A DNA stretch of 24,987 nt from DATHXC01 sp041662005 (GCA_041662005.1 JBAZTJ010000027.1:1-24987); one strand, 5' to 3'. Counted from the first letter of the stretch, positions 7,921-15,230 are shown. Notes: generated by a model not told the origin, from the sequence alone. Numbers and translations: made by a program.

Positions 7921-7952
7921 ACAGCCATTGAGCGGCCTCTCTAAATGGCTGT
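7921..7952 (+). terminator. Stem-loop after the Rieske gene, possible weak terminator
   Basis: A perfect 9-bp inverted repeat (ACAGCCATT / AATGGCTGT) with a 14-nt loop begins 18 nt after the Rieske stop. There is no U-tract, so it may stabilise or only partly terminate the transcript. Confidence 0.4.
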
Positions 7953-8001
7953 GAAAACATCAACAAAATCCGCAGCTTGTCATAACTTTCTGGCATTGCC
8001 T

Positions 8002-8031
8002 CTTGAAAAAAAGCCCTTTAGCCCCTATTAT
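8002..8031 (+). promoter_or_regulatory. groESL promoter (sigma-32-like and sigma-70-like overlapping)
   Basis: CTTGAAA (8002-8008), a 13-nt spacer and CCCCTATTA (8022-8030) fit the sigma-32 consensus. In the same DNA, TTGAAA (8003-8008), a 17-nt spacer and TATTAT (8026-8031) fit a housekeeping promoter. The -10 end overlaps the CIRCE operator, as expected for repression by HrcA. Confidence 0.75.
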
Positions 8032-8057
8032 TAGCACTCTACGGGAATGAGTGCTAA
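8031..8057. promoter_or_regulatory. CIRCE operator (HrcA binding site)
   Basis: Perfect match to the consensus: TTAGCACTC, nine spacer bases, GAGTGCTAA. It sits at the start of transcription of groES, about 70 bp before the ATG. Confidence 0.97.
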
Positions 8058-8127
8058 CAACGCCCTCCCGACTCTTGAATTCGTTGTAAAAATAACTTTG
8101 TTTGAATTAACTATTGGAGAGAACCTC

Positions 8128-8418
8128 ATGAAAATTCGTCCTTTGCACGACCGCGTTATTGTTAAGCGTCTGGAAGAAGTACGTACCACTGCATCCGGCA
8201 TTGTGATCCCTGACACTGCTACCGAAAAACCTGATCAAGGCGAAGTGGTTGCCGTAGGTCCAGGCAAAAAAGACGACAGCGGCAAATTGATTGCGCTTGA
8301 CGTTAAGGTTGGCGACAAAGTGTTGTTCGGCAAATATGCCGGCCAGACTGTAAAAGTTGACGGCGATGAATTATTGGTGATGCGCGAAGAAGACTTGATG
8401 GGCGTAGTAGAAGCTTAA
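8128..8418 (+). CDS. groES: Co-chaperonin GroES
   Basis: A 96-residue protein, MKIRPLHDRVIVKRLEE...TASGIVIPDTATEKPDQGEVVAVGPG...LDVKVGDKVLFGKYAGQTVKVDGDELLVMREEDLMGVVE. It shows the mobile loop (TTASGIVIP) and the dome/base pattern of Hsp10. It forms the heptameric lid of the GroEL folding chamber in the cytoplasm. ATG 8128 is preceded by GGAGAG at proper spacing; a longer open frame upstream overlaps the CIRCE site and is not used. Control is by the sigma-32-like promoter and CIRCE just upstream. The gap to groEL (155 bp) is longer than usual and contains a ~100-bp palindromic element. Confidence 0.98.
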   Translation: MKIRPLHDRVIVKRLEEVRTTASGIVIPDTATEKPDQGEVVAVGPGKKDDSGKLIALDVKVGDKVLFGKYAGQTVKVDGDELLVMREEDLMGVVEA

Positions 8419-8430
8419 CGAAGCTTCGTC

Positions 8431-8530
8431 TTTGACTTTCATACTGCGTTATGAATTCTGCTCCGGTGCTTGCATACAAAACAGTATGCGCCGCTCCTCA
8501 CTAGAATCCACGCCTTGTCTGAAAGCCAAA
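8431..8530. repeat. Long imperfect palindrome between groES and groEL
   Basis: Two 47-nt arms around an AAAACA loop. The outermost 11 bases (TTTGACTTTCA / TGAAAGCCAAA) pair at 10 of 11 positions, and the innermost GCATAC / GTATGC pair perfectly (8472-8489). A middle GAATTCT / AGAATCC block pairs partly, with a one-base shift. It shares a plan and short blocks (GAATT...CTGCTCC...hairpin...CGCC) with the element after groEL at 10250-10310. It could attenuate or process the groES-groEL message. Confidence 0.65.
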
Positions 8531-8573
8531 TACTCGTTCGTAAAACGTTTAATTATTTCTAGGAGATTTAAAG

Positions 8574-10217
8574 ATGGCTGCTAAAGATGTACGTTTCGGC
8601 GATGAAGTTCGCCAAAAAATGACCAATGGCGTGAACATTCTCGCCAACGCTGTAAAAGTAACGCTGGGCCCTAAAGGCCGTAACGTGGTGCTGGAGCGTT
8701 CATACGGCGCACCTACCATCACTAAGGATGGTGTTTCTGTTGCCAAGGAAATCGAACTGAAAGACAAGTTTGAAAACATGGGCGCGCAAATGGTTAAGGA
8801 AGTAGCTTCCAAGACTTCTGACATCGCTGGTGACGGTACTACTACTGCTACTGTGTTGGCTCAAGCTATCATCCGCGAAGGCATGAAGTCTGTTGCCGCC
8901 GGCATGAACCCTATGGACCTGAAGCGCGGTATCGACAAGGCTGTTGAAGCTGCAATCGCCGAACTCAAGAACATGAGCAAGCCATGTACTACCAGCAAGG
9001 AAATCGCTCAAGTTGGTTCTATCTCTGCTAACTCTGACGCTTCTATCGGCCAGATCATTGCTGATGCAATGGACAAGGTTGGTAAAGAAGGCGTGATCAC
9101 GGTTGAAGATGGTTCCGGCCTGCAAAATGAATTGGATGTAGTTGAAGGTATGCAGTTTGACCGCGGTTACCTGTCACCTTACTTCATCAACAATCCTGAT
9201 CGTCAGATCGCTCTGTTAGACAGCCCTTTCGTGCTGCTCTACGACAAGAAAATCTCCAACATCCGTGACCTGTTACCTGCTCTTGAGCAAGTAGCTAAGG
9301 CTGGCCGTCCACTGCTGATCATCGCTGAAGATATCGATGGCGAAGCATTGGCTACCCTGGTTGTGAACAACATCCGCGGCATCCTGAAGACTTGTGCTGT
9401 TAAGGCACCTGGTTTCGGCGACCGTCGTAAAGCCATGCTGGAAGATATCGCTATCCTGACCGGCGGTACCGTGATTGCTGAAGAACTGGGCCTGAAACTT
9501 GAAAACATCAAGCTGGAAGACCTGGGCCAAGCCAAGCGTATCGAAGTAGGTAAAGAAAACACTATCATCATCGACGGTGCTGGTGTTGAAGCTAACATCA
9601 AGACACGTATCGACCAGATCAAGAAGCAAGTTGAAGATTCAACCAGCGACTACGATCGTGAGAAATTGCAAGAACGTGTAGCCAAGCTGGCTGGCGGTGT
9701 TGCAGTGATCAAGGTTGGTGCTACTACCGAAATCGAAATGAAAGAAAAGAAAGCCCGCGTTGAAGATGCATTGCATGCAACTCGTGCAGCGGTTGAAGAA
9801 GGTATTGTTGCCGGCGGCGGTGTTGCGCTGATCCGTGCACGTGCTGCGATTGCCAAGGTTAAGGGTGAAAACCACGACCAGGATGCAGGCGTACAAATCG
9901 TATTGCGCGCGGTTGAAGAGCCATTGCGTCAAATCGTTTCCAATGCCGGTGGTGAGCCATCAGTAGTAGTGAACGCTGTTGCAGCCGGTAAGGGTAACTA
10001 CGGTTACAACGCAGCCAACGAAACCTATGGCGACATGGTTGAAATGGGTGTGCTGGATCCAACCAAGGTAACGCGTTCTGCTCTGCAAAATGCGGCTTCT
10101 GTTGCTGGCTTGATGCTGACCACAGACTGCATGATCGCTGAACTGCCTAAGGACGACGCTCCAGCTATGGGCGGCGGTGATATGGGCGGTATGGGTGGCA
10201 TGGGCGGCATGATGTAA
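8574..10217 (+). CDS. groEL: Chaperonin GroEL (60 kDa)
   Basis: A 547-residue protein, the standard length, opening MAAKDVRFGDEVRQKMTNGVNILANAVKVTLGPKGRNVVLERSYGAPTITKDGVSVAKEIEL. It has the ATP-binding DGTTTATVLAQ segment, the apical-domain hydrophobic region and the signature AAVEEGIVAGGGVALIRA. It ends in the Gly-Gly-Met tail (GGMGGMGGMM) that lines the ring cavity. It assembles into the double heptamer that folds cytosolic proteins with GroES. AGGAG lies 8 nt upstream of the ATG. Codon choice is markedly biased towards preferred codons compared with the neighbours, as expected for a very highly expressed gene. It is co-transcribed with groES and followed by a strong terminator. Confidence 0.99.
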   Translation: MAAKDVRFGDEVRQKMTNGVNILANAVKVTLGPKGRNVVLERSYGAPTITKDGVSVAKEIELKDKFENMGAQMVKEVASKTSDIAGDGTTTATVLAQAIIREGMKSVAAGMNPMDLKRGIDKAVEAAIAELKNMSKPCTTSKEIAQVGSISANSDASIGQIIADAMDKVGKEGVITVEDGSGLQNELDVVEGMQFDRGYLSPYFINNPDRQIALLDSPFVLLYDKKISNIRDLLPALEQVAKAGRPLLIIAEDIDGEALATLVVNNIRGILKTCAVKAPGFGDRRKAMLEDIAILTGGTVIAEELGLKLENIKLEDLGQAKRIEVGKENTIIIDGAGVEANIKTRIDQIKKQVEDSTSDYDREKLQERVAKLAGGVAVIKVGATTEIEMKEKKARVEDALHATRAAVEEGIVAGGGVALIRARAAIAKVKGENHDQDAGVQIVLRAVEEPLRQIVSNAGGEPSVVVNAVAAGKGNYGYNAANETYGDMVEMGVLDPTKVTRSALQNAASVAGLMLTTDCMIAELPKDDAPAMGGGDMGGMGGMGGMM

Positions 10218-10249
10218 ATCTGCATTCATTTCAGCGGTGATACGTCGTT

Positions 10250-10310
10250 GAATTTGAAGCCTGCTCCTAGCCGTACTGCTTGTACTGTCAGCGTCGCAAG
10301 CTTCAAATTC
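10250..10310. repeat. Double-stem palindrome after groEL
   Basis: Perfect 11-bp outer arms GAATTTGAAGC (10250-10260) and GCTTCAAATTC (10300-10310) enclose an inner GTAC-TGCTT-GTAC hairpin (10273-10285). The plan and several short blocks match the groES-groEL element, while the arm sequences differ yet remain complementary within each copy. It lies between the groEL stop and its terminator. Confidence 0.7.
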
Positions 10311-10360
10311 GCCTAGTCTCACCTTCGAACTGAAGCCAGATTGTTCATTGGCAACCAAAT

Positions 10361-10391
10361 AAAAAAGCCCCGATTAATCGGGGCTTTTTTT
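10361..10391 (+). terminator. Rho-independent terminator of groESL
   Basis: Perfect 10-bp stem AGCCCCGATT / AATCGGGGCT (10366-10385), with an A-run before it and seven T residues after it. The A-run also makes it usable from the other strand. Confidence 0.95.
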
Positions 10392-10452
10392 ATTGCTCGG
10401 TCATCCAGAAACAGCCGACCAACACAAATTGATAACAACTTATTTACAATTG

Positions 10453-10482
10453 TTTACAATTTTGAATGTTTACGTTTATACT
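10453..10482 (+). promoter_or_regulatory. Candidate plus-strand promoter, possibly for uvrD
   Basis: TTTACA (10453-10458), an 18-nt spacer and TATACT (10477-10482) resemble a sigma-70 promoter. It lies within a run of TTTACAATT and GTTTAC direct repeats (10443-10473). Transcription from it would pass through the complement of the candidate sRNA before reaching uvrD at 10821. Confidence 0.4.
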
Positions 10483-10549
10483 TCGTTCCGAACCCGAACT
10501 AAAAGTCCTGTATAGGCAACCTGAATAAGTCGTATAAAAAATAACAGGC

Positions 10550-10586
10550 AAAAAAAACCCCGATTAAAGGGGAATAAAATCGGGGT
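10550..10586 (-). terminator. Rho-independent terminator of the candidate sRNA
   Basis: On the minus strand a 9-bp stem ACCCCGATT / AATCGGGGT with a 12-nt loop is followed by a run of U residues (eight As on the plus strand, 10550-10557, the last of which closes the stem). Confidence 0.85.
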
Positions 10587-10654
10587 CGAAGCAGCCTCAT
10601 AAGATAAGGCTCCACGCTCAGGGAGGAGAAGCGTGGGACGATCACTAAATCGTC
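10550..10654 (-). ncRNA. Candidate small RNA with anti-Shine-Dalgarno loop
   Basis: On the minus strand, four hairpins follow each other in 105 nt. Hairpin A is GACGAT/ATCGTC (10637-10654), B is CCACGCT/AGCGTGG (10612-10636), and C is AGCCTTA/TGAGGCT with one G-U pair (10593-10611). A, B and C abut with no spacer. A 6-nt linker leads to the rho-independent terminator (10550-10586). The 11-nt loop of B reads UCUCCUCCCUG and would pair with Shine-Dalgarno sequences; the terminator loop also carries UUCCCCU. An extended -10 (TGTCATATT, 10660-10668) predicts a 5' end at about 10653-10654, exactly at hairpin A. There is no reading frame of note. From memory, toxic anti-SD sRNAs are known in betaproteobacteria and loop-CU sRNAs in other proteobacteria; I cannot say whether this belongs to a named family. 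Confidence 0.7.
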
Positions 10655-10659
10655 GTGTA

Positions 10660-10668
10660 AATATGACA
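10660..10668 (-). promoter_or_regulatory. Extended -10 promoter of the candidate sRNA
   Basis: Minus-strand TGTCATATT carries the TGn extension plus a CATATT -10 hexamer. No good -35 is seen, which an extended -10 tolerates. The predicted start is at the base of hairpin A. Confidence 0.5.
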
Positions 10669-10820
10669 CAGCCTTGTTTATTTTAGTTCCAGCCCAAAAT
10701 AAAAATTCGTTTTAGCCCTGTAATCTTTCTAATTCCCTACACTTTCCACAAGCTTTTACCTCAGGCCTTTTATTTCGGTTGCGTGTTCTCCAACCCCGTC
10801 CGACCTGCGATAATCATGCT

Positions 10821-13001
10821 ATGACTACGCATACCAATTCTGATTCCCTGCTTGCCGGCTTAAACGATAAACAACTTGAAGCTGTCACGCTTCCACACCA
10901 ATCTGCATTGATACTGGCAGGTGCCGGTAGTGGCAAAACCCGGGTACTCACAACCAGGATAGCCTGGCTGATTCAGACCGGGCAGGTTTCTCCCACCGGA
11001 TTGCTGGCGGTTACCTTTACCAATAAAGCTGCCAAAGAAATGCTGACCCGGCTGACCTCCATGCTGCCTATTAACACGCGCGGCATGTGGGCAGGCACAT
11101 TTCACGGCCTGTGTAATCGCCTGCTGCGTGCGCATCATCGCGAAGCTTTGCTGCCGGCCACGTTCCAGATTCTGGATACGGCTGACCAGCTGTCTTCCAT
11201 CAAGCGCCTGATGAAGCTGATGAATGTGGATGACGAAAAATTTCCGCCCAAACAGATCATGGGTTATATCAACAGCTGCAAGGAAGAAGGCTTGCGTGCG
11301 CATAGCGTAGATGCCTACGATGCGCATTCCCAGCGCATGCGCGAAGTATTTGAAGAGTATGACAAGCAATGCCAGCGTGAAGGGGTGGTGGATTTTGCCG
11401 AGCTGCTGCTGCGCTGCTATGAGCTTTTGAGCCGCGATGCCAATATCCGCCAGCATTACCAGAGCCGCTTTAAATACATTTTGGTGGATGAGTTTCAGGA
11501 CACCAACAAGCTGCAATATATGTGGCTGAAATTATTGGCGGGTAAAGATAACTGCATATTTGCGGTGGGCGATGACGACCAGTCTATTTACGCATTCCGC
11601 GGCGCCCGCGTGGGCAATATGCGTGATTTTGAGCAGGACTTTAATGTCCAGAGTATCGTCAAGCTGGAGCAGAACTACCGCTCGCACAGCAATATCCTGG
11701 ATGCCGCCAACGCTATCATTACCCACAACCGCAACCGCCTGGGCAAGAACCTGTGGACCGCTGCGGGCAAAGGTGAGCCGATACGGCTATTCGAAGCCTA
11801 CAACGATACCGAAGAAGCCAATTTCATCGTCGAAGAAATTCAATCACTGCATCGCGAGGGTATGAATTTAAGCGATATCGCCATGCTGTATCGCTCCAAC
11901 GCGCAATCCCGCGTGCTGGAGCATGCGCTGTTTTCAGCGGGCCTGCCTTATCGCGTTTACGGCGGGTTACGCTTTTTCGAGCGCGCTGAAATCAAGCATG
12001 CACTGGCCTATATGCGCCTGATGGCCAACCCTGAAGACGATACCGCCTTGTTACGCGTCATCAACTTTCCCACTCGCGGCATTGGTGCGCGCAGCCTGGA
12101 GCAGTTGCAGGAGGTCGCTCGCCAGCAGGACAGCAGCCTGTGGCAGGCAGCATTGCAAAGCACGGGGAAAATTGCGCTGTTTGTCGCGCTTATCAAGCAA
12201 ATGCAGGAAGAGTCATTTGGTATCACCCTGCCCGAAGTCGCAGAACTGGCCACCTCGCTTTCAGGCCTGAAAACCTTTTACCAGAATGAAAAGGAAGGCG
12301 AAGACCGCATAGAAAACCTGGAAGAGCTGGTTTCTGCCGCCACTGCCTTCATGAACCAGGGCATAGGCATGAGCGTGGATGAAAATGGTGAAGTGGCTCA
12401 GTCATTACTCACCCAGTTCCTCACCCATGCCAGCCTGGAAGCGGGCGAGCACCAGGCCGAAGCCGGACGCGATGCGCTACAACTGATGACAGTACATGCC
12501 GCCAAGGGGCTGGAGTTCAAGGCGGTATTTATCAGCGGCCTGGAAGAAGGTTTGTGCCCGCATGAAAACAGCATGTACGAAACCAACGGCCTGGAAGAGG
12601 AACGCCGCCTGATGTACGTCGCGGTGACGCGTGCACGGCAGAGGCTTTATTTAAGCCATGCGCAAAGCCGTATGCTGCACGGGCAGGTGCGATATGGTAT
12701 TGCCTCGCGTTTTCTGGATGAGATCCCGGAAGAGCTGCTCAAGCGCTTGAATGCCCGTGGCGTTTCCAAACCCAGTATGGACTATAACGCCATGCCGGCC
12801 GTGATGAGCAGTCAACAAAGCAGTAGCCAGAAAAGCGCCATGCCCTGGAAGATAGGCCAGAGCGTGGCCCACAGCAAGTTCGGACAAGGCGTGGTGGTGA
12901 GTTACGAAGGCAACGCCAGCGACATGCGGGTGCAAGTCAACTTTGGCCGCGATGGCTTGAAGTGGTTGGCGCTGGAGTATGCCAAACTGGAAAAAGTCTA
13001 A
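10821..13001 (+). CDS. uvrD: DNA helicase II UvrD (superfamily 1, 3'-5')
   Basis: A 726-residue protein, matching the ~720 of UvrD. Motifs in order: Q-motif LNDKQLEAV, Walker A AGAGSGKT (33-40), TFTNKAAKEM (Ia), VDEFQDTN (II), VGDDDQSIYAFRGA (III), LEQNYRS (IV), TVHAAKGLEFKAVFISGLEEGLCPH (V) and EERRLMYVAVTRARQRLYLS (VI). The C-terminal Tudor-like domain (GQSVAHSKFGQGVVVSYEG...VNFGRDGLKWLALEYAKL), which contacts RNA polymerase in UvrD/PcrA, is intact. It unwinds DNA in nucleotide excision and mismatch repair. ATG 10821 is chosen because MTTHTNSDSLLAGLNDKQ aligns with the family start; the 14 residues upstream from a TTG look spurious. No clear ribosome site or LexA box is seen. It converges on the BPSS1780 gene. 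Confidence 0.96.
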   Translation: MTTHTNSDSLLAGLNDKQLEAVTLPHQSALILAGAGSGKTRVLTTRIAWLIQTGQVSPTGLLAVTFTNKAAKEMLTRLTSMLPINTRGMWAGTFHGLCNRLLRAHHREALLPATFQILDTADQLSSIKRLMKLMNVDDEKFPPKQIMGYINSCKEEGLRAHSVDAYDAHSQRMREVFEEYDKQCQREGVVDFAELLLRCYELLSRDANIRQHYQSRFKYILVDEFQDTNKLQYMWLKLLAGKDNCIFAVGDDDQSIYAFRGARVGNMRDFEQDFNVQSIVKLEQNYRSHSNILDAANAIITHNRNRLGKNLWTAAGKGEPIRLFEAYNDTEEANFIVEEIQSLHREGMNLSDIAMLYRSNAQSRVLEHALFSAGLPYRVYGGLRFFERAEIKHALAYMRLMANPEDDTALLRVINFPTRGIGARSLEQLQEVARQQDSSLWQAALQSTGKIALFVALIKQMQEESFGITLPEVAELATSLSGLKTFYQNEKEGEDRIENLEELVSAATAFMNQGIGMSVDENGEVAQSLLTQFLTHASLEAGEHQAEAGRDALQLMTVHAAKGLEFKAVFISGLEEGLCPHENSMYETNGLEEERRLMYVAVTRARQRLYLSHAQSRMLHGQVRYGIASRFLDEIPEELLKRLNARGVSKPSMDYNAMPAVMSSQQSSSQKSAMPWKIGQSVAHSKFGQGVVVSYEGNASDMRVQVNFGRDGLKWLALEYAKLEKV

Positions 13002-13006
13002 GCTTA

Positions 13007-13065
13007 AAAAGCTAACTTTGCGAGCAGCCACTTTGTGGCTTGCCTGACTTAGAAACTTAGCTTTT
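13007..13065. terminator. Bidirectional double-stem terminator-like element
   Basis: Outer arms AAAAGCTAA (13007-13015) and TTAGCTTTT (13057-13065) are a perfect 9-bp inverted repeat around an inner perfect hairpin AGCCAC-TTT-GTGGCT (13026-13040). It lies between convergent uvrD and the BPSS1780 gene, with short T-runs on both strands, so it can serve both. The two-stem plan resembles the elements after groES and groEL. Confidence 0.6.
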
Positions 13066-13081
13066 GAGTGTTCCTTAGCGC

Positions 13082-13828
13082 TTAATCTACAAGCGCCACT
13101 GGGCTACGTAGAAAGATGTCTTTATAGCTGGTATACAACGAAGCGGTCATGGTGGGGATCATCACCAGCATGCCCAGACCGAATGGAATCACGGCCAGTA
13201 TCAACAGCACCATGGCAACCAGGCAGTATACGAAAAATGCGGGGATGTTTTTCAAGCTGGCCTGAAAGCTCAGTTTCATTGCAGCGATAGCACTCAGGTC
13301 GTGAAACGCGACCAGCACTGGCGCGAACCAGTAGGCCATCATCAGCGGCACCATCAGCGATAAACCAATCAGCATGTAGATCAGGAAACCGCCCTGCACC
13401 ATGGTCTCCGCTTGCTCCGGGGTCAGTTTCTCACCGGCAAACATGGCTTGCAGGGTCGCGTGGTCCACACTGACAAACATGATGCTGACGATGATGATAA
13501 TACCTGTCAGATACAGGCCGCCAACCGTCACCAGTTGACCGGTATTGTGCTTGAAGCCCTCAAACAGGTGGTTGATCTCCAGATCCTGCTTGTTATCGAT
13601 GGCACGGCAGCCTGCCATGAAGCCGGCAATAAATACCGGGGCCAGCAAATTCAGCACGATAGGCCCAATCACCGGCACATAAGATAGCGCCATGCCGATT
13701 AGCAAATAAATGATAAACAGCACTATCCACATCATGGGGTTCTGCCGGAACAGGGCAAACCCCTGCTTGATCCAGAGCCAGCCATCCGCAGCTTTAGTGG
13801 TATGCACATCTATCGTTGGCGTATTCAT
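13082..13828 (-). CDS. BPSS1780-family inner-membrane protein
   Basis: A 248-residue integral membrane protein. After a soluble N-terminus (GWLWIKQGFALFRQNPMMW) there are five or six hydrophobic segments, roughly at residues 33-51, 55-75, 98-119, 148-176 and 195-236. The last is long enough to cross twice. The WLWIKQGFALFRQNP start, GFMAGCRAIDNKQDLEINHLFEGF and the final TSYKDIF are typical of the BPSS1780 family, which is widespread in betaproteobacteria and has no known biochemical role. It is the last gene on the minus strand after thrB (58-bp gap containing a weak terminator), so it may be only partly co-transcribed. Confidence in family is good; the function is unknown. Confidence 0.8.
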   Translation of the reverse strand: MNTPTIDVHTTKAADGWLWIKQGFALFRQNPMMWIVLFIIYLLIGMALSYVPVIGPIVLNLLAPVFIAGFMAGCRAIDNKQDLEINHLFEGFKHNTGQLVTVGGLYLTGIIIIVSIMFVSVDHATLQAMFAGEKLTPEQAETMVQGGFLIYMLIGLSLMVPLMMAYWFAPVLVAFHDLSAIAAMKLSFQASLKNIPAFFVYCLVAMVLLILAVIPFGLGMLVMIPTMTASLYTSYKDIFLRSPVALVD

Positions 13829-13859
13829 TATTATCTTTCGTACCTGAAATTACACAATT

Positions 13860-13884
13860 AAAAATCTGTGGGTTAAATCACCCA
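13860..13884 (-). terminator. Weak rho-independent terminator after thrB
   Basis: On the minus strand a 5-bp stem TGGGT / ACCCA starts 3 nt after the thrB stop and is followed by CAG and five T residues. The short stem suggests partial read-through into the BPSS1780 gene. Confidence 0.4.
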
Positions 13885-13886
13885 GC

Positions 13887-14831
13887 TTAGAATGCCATAG
13901 CTTTATGTTGCTGTTCAATCCGCGTGTGCAAGACCTTCTGGAAGTGCTGTGGATCCTTGGCATGCGTCAGTTCGCCAGCATGCGGGAAGTGCTTATCGAG
14001 CAGGCGCGAAACCCAGAAACGCAGCGCCGCCACTTGCAACACAGCAGGCCAGGCCACATGCTCGGCATCGGTGAGCGGGCGCACCGCATGATACGCCTTG
14101 AGCAGGGCCTGCATGCGCGCATCGTCAACGACTCCCTCTTCCGACACGCACCAGTCATTGACCGCAATGGCAATGTCATAAAGCAAGGCATCGTTGCAGG
14201 CATAGTAAAAGTCGATCAAGCCACTCAGACGATCACCATCGAACAGCACGTTGTCGCGGAACAAATCGGCGTGTATCACACCCCTGGGCAGTGCATCCAG
14301 ATTCAAACTGGCATCCAGCGCCAGCGCTTGCGACAGTAATGCCTGATCTGCTGCGCCCAAAAACTCGCGGACTTCAGCTGCAGTATCTTTACGCCATTGC
14401 GCGCCACGCGGATTCTGCATCAGGCTGGGAAACGCCAGCCCGGCAATATGCATCTCAGCCAATACGCGCCCGACCTCTGCGCAATGGGCAGCGCTCGGCG
14501 CTTCCAGATCGCGGCCACGCAGGCAACTCACCAGCGCTGCGGGCTTGCCATTCAGTTCACCCAGGTGCTTTCCGGCCACATTTTCTACAGGGCGTGGGCA
14601 AGGTACGCCGCGTTCAGCCAGGTAGGCCATCAAGTCAAGAAAATAAGGCAGCTCTTCCGCGGTATGCTCCTCAAACAGGGTAAGCACATAACGGCCGCTG
14701 GTAGTGGTCACAAAGTAATTGGTATTGGTGATGCCGGAGGCGATGCCTTGCAACTCCAGCAGCTCGCCCAGCGGGTAAGCGCTGAGCCAGAGTTTCATTT
14801 GATCGGGGGTAACAGTGGTAAATACGGACAT
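13887..14831 (-). CDS. thrB: Homoserine kinase, aminoglycoside-phosphotransferase fold
   Basis: A 314-residue protein, the usual length of the APH-fold ThrB found in beta- and some gammaproteobacteria instead of the GHMP-type enzyme. It opens MSVFTTVTPDQMKLWLSAYPLGELLELQGIASGITNTNYFVTT. The catalytic loop is GVIHADLFRDNVLF (HxD....N) and the metal-binding Asp follows in GLIDFYYACND. It phosphorylates homoserine to O-phosphohomoserine, the substrate of threonine synthase. It lies downstream of the DUF2782 gene, a very common arrangement, with a strong intercistronic hairpin 20 nt before its ATG. No strong Shine-Dalgarno is visible, so translation may be coupled or depend on that structure. Confidence 0.93.
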   Translation of the reverse strand: MSVFTTVTPDQMKLWLSAYPLGELLELQGIASGITNTNYFVTTTSGRYVLTLFEEHTAEELPYFLDLMAYLAERGVPCPRPVENVAGKHLGELNGKPAALVSCLRGRDLEAPSAAHCAEVGRVLAEMHIAGLAFPSLMQNPRGAQWRKDTAAEVREFLGAADQALLSQALALDASLNLDALPRGVIHADLFRDNVLFDGDRLSGLIDFYYACNDALLYDIAIAVNDWCVSEEGVVDDARMQALLKAYHAVRPLTDAEHVAWPAVLQVAALRFWVSRLLDKHFPHAGELTHAKDPQHFQKVLHTRIEQQHKAMAF

Positions 14832-14850
14832 AAGAACTTTAAGATGACAG

Positions 14851-14877
14851 GCAAAGAGGGCTTTACGCCCTCTTTGC
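14851..14877 (-). promoter_or_regulatory. Perfect 11-bp intercistronic hairpin before thrB
   Basis: GCAAAGAGGGC and GCCCTCTTTGC flank a 5-nt loop, between the DUF2782 stop and the thrB ATG. No U-run follows on the minus strand, so it is more likely an RNA-stability or processing element, or a partial attenuator, than a full terminator. Confidence 0.6.
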
Positions 14878-14888
14878 TAAACTAAAAA

Positions 14889-15230
14889 TTAGAATCTGAA
14901 CAATACCCACTTAGGGATGACCAGCGGCTGGGTTGGGCCTTCCATGCGTGACCATCCGCCATCCTGGTCTTCTTTCATCAGGTAATACGACTTGCCATGC
15001 GGCGGTGTGACTTTCATCATGTAAAGCTCGCCATTGATACGGTACTCTTCCACCGAATCTGCACCCTTTTTGGTAATGGTGACTTGCGGCTCAGTCGGCG
15101 CATCCATATCGACACCAGCTGGCGGGGGCGGAACCTCGGGCAATGGCTCAAGGTTAGGTGGTGTCTCGGCGGCCATTGCCAACATAGGCAATACCAGTGA
15201 CAGGGCTAAGAAAATACGACTGCAGCGCAT
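14889..15230 (-). CDS. DUF2782 family exported protein
   Basis: A 113-residue protein with a signal peptide (MRCSRIFLALSLVLPMLAMA, cleavage after AMA about residue 20). A Pro-rich linker follows (EPLPEVPPPPAG), then a compact C-terminal domain with PQVTITKKG...VEEYRINGELYMMKVTPPHGKSYYLM and the conserved end PKWVLFRF. This is the small periplasmic DUF2782 family often found next to thrB and polA in betaproteobacteria; its role is unknown. ATG 15230 is preceded by GAGG at proper spacing and gives a correct signal peptide; the longer upstream frame is rejected. A TGCTAGAAT extended -10 lies 41 nt upstream. Confidence 0.85.
   Translation of the reverse strand: MRCSRIFLALSLVLPMLAMAAETPPNLEPLPEVPPPPAGVDMDAPTEPQVTITKKGADSVEEYRINGELYMMKVTPPHGKSYYLMKEDQDGGWSRMEGPTQPLVIPKWVLFRF

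Noticed and set aside
8047..8127. Longer open frame giving a 123-residue GroES
   Set aside because: It begins inside the CIRCE operator and adds residues absent from the family; ATG 8128 has the ribosome site and the canonical N-terminus.
10160..10217. Tandem GGT/GGC-ATG repeats at the end of groEL
   Set aside because: This is the normal coding sequence of the GroEL Gly-Gly-Met tail, not an independent repeat element.
10443..10473. TTTACAATT direct repeats as replication-origin iterons
   Set aside because: Only two exact copies, no DnaA boxes or replication gene nearby; better explained as an AT-rich promoter.
10505..10520. CTGTATAG...CCTG resembling a LexA box before uvrD
   Set aside because: The second half lacks ACAG at the needed spacing; only one half-site is present.
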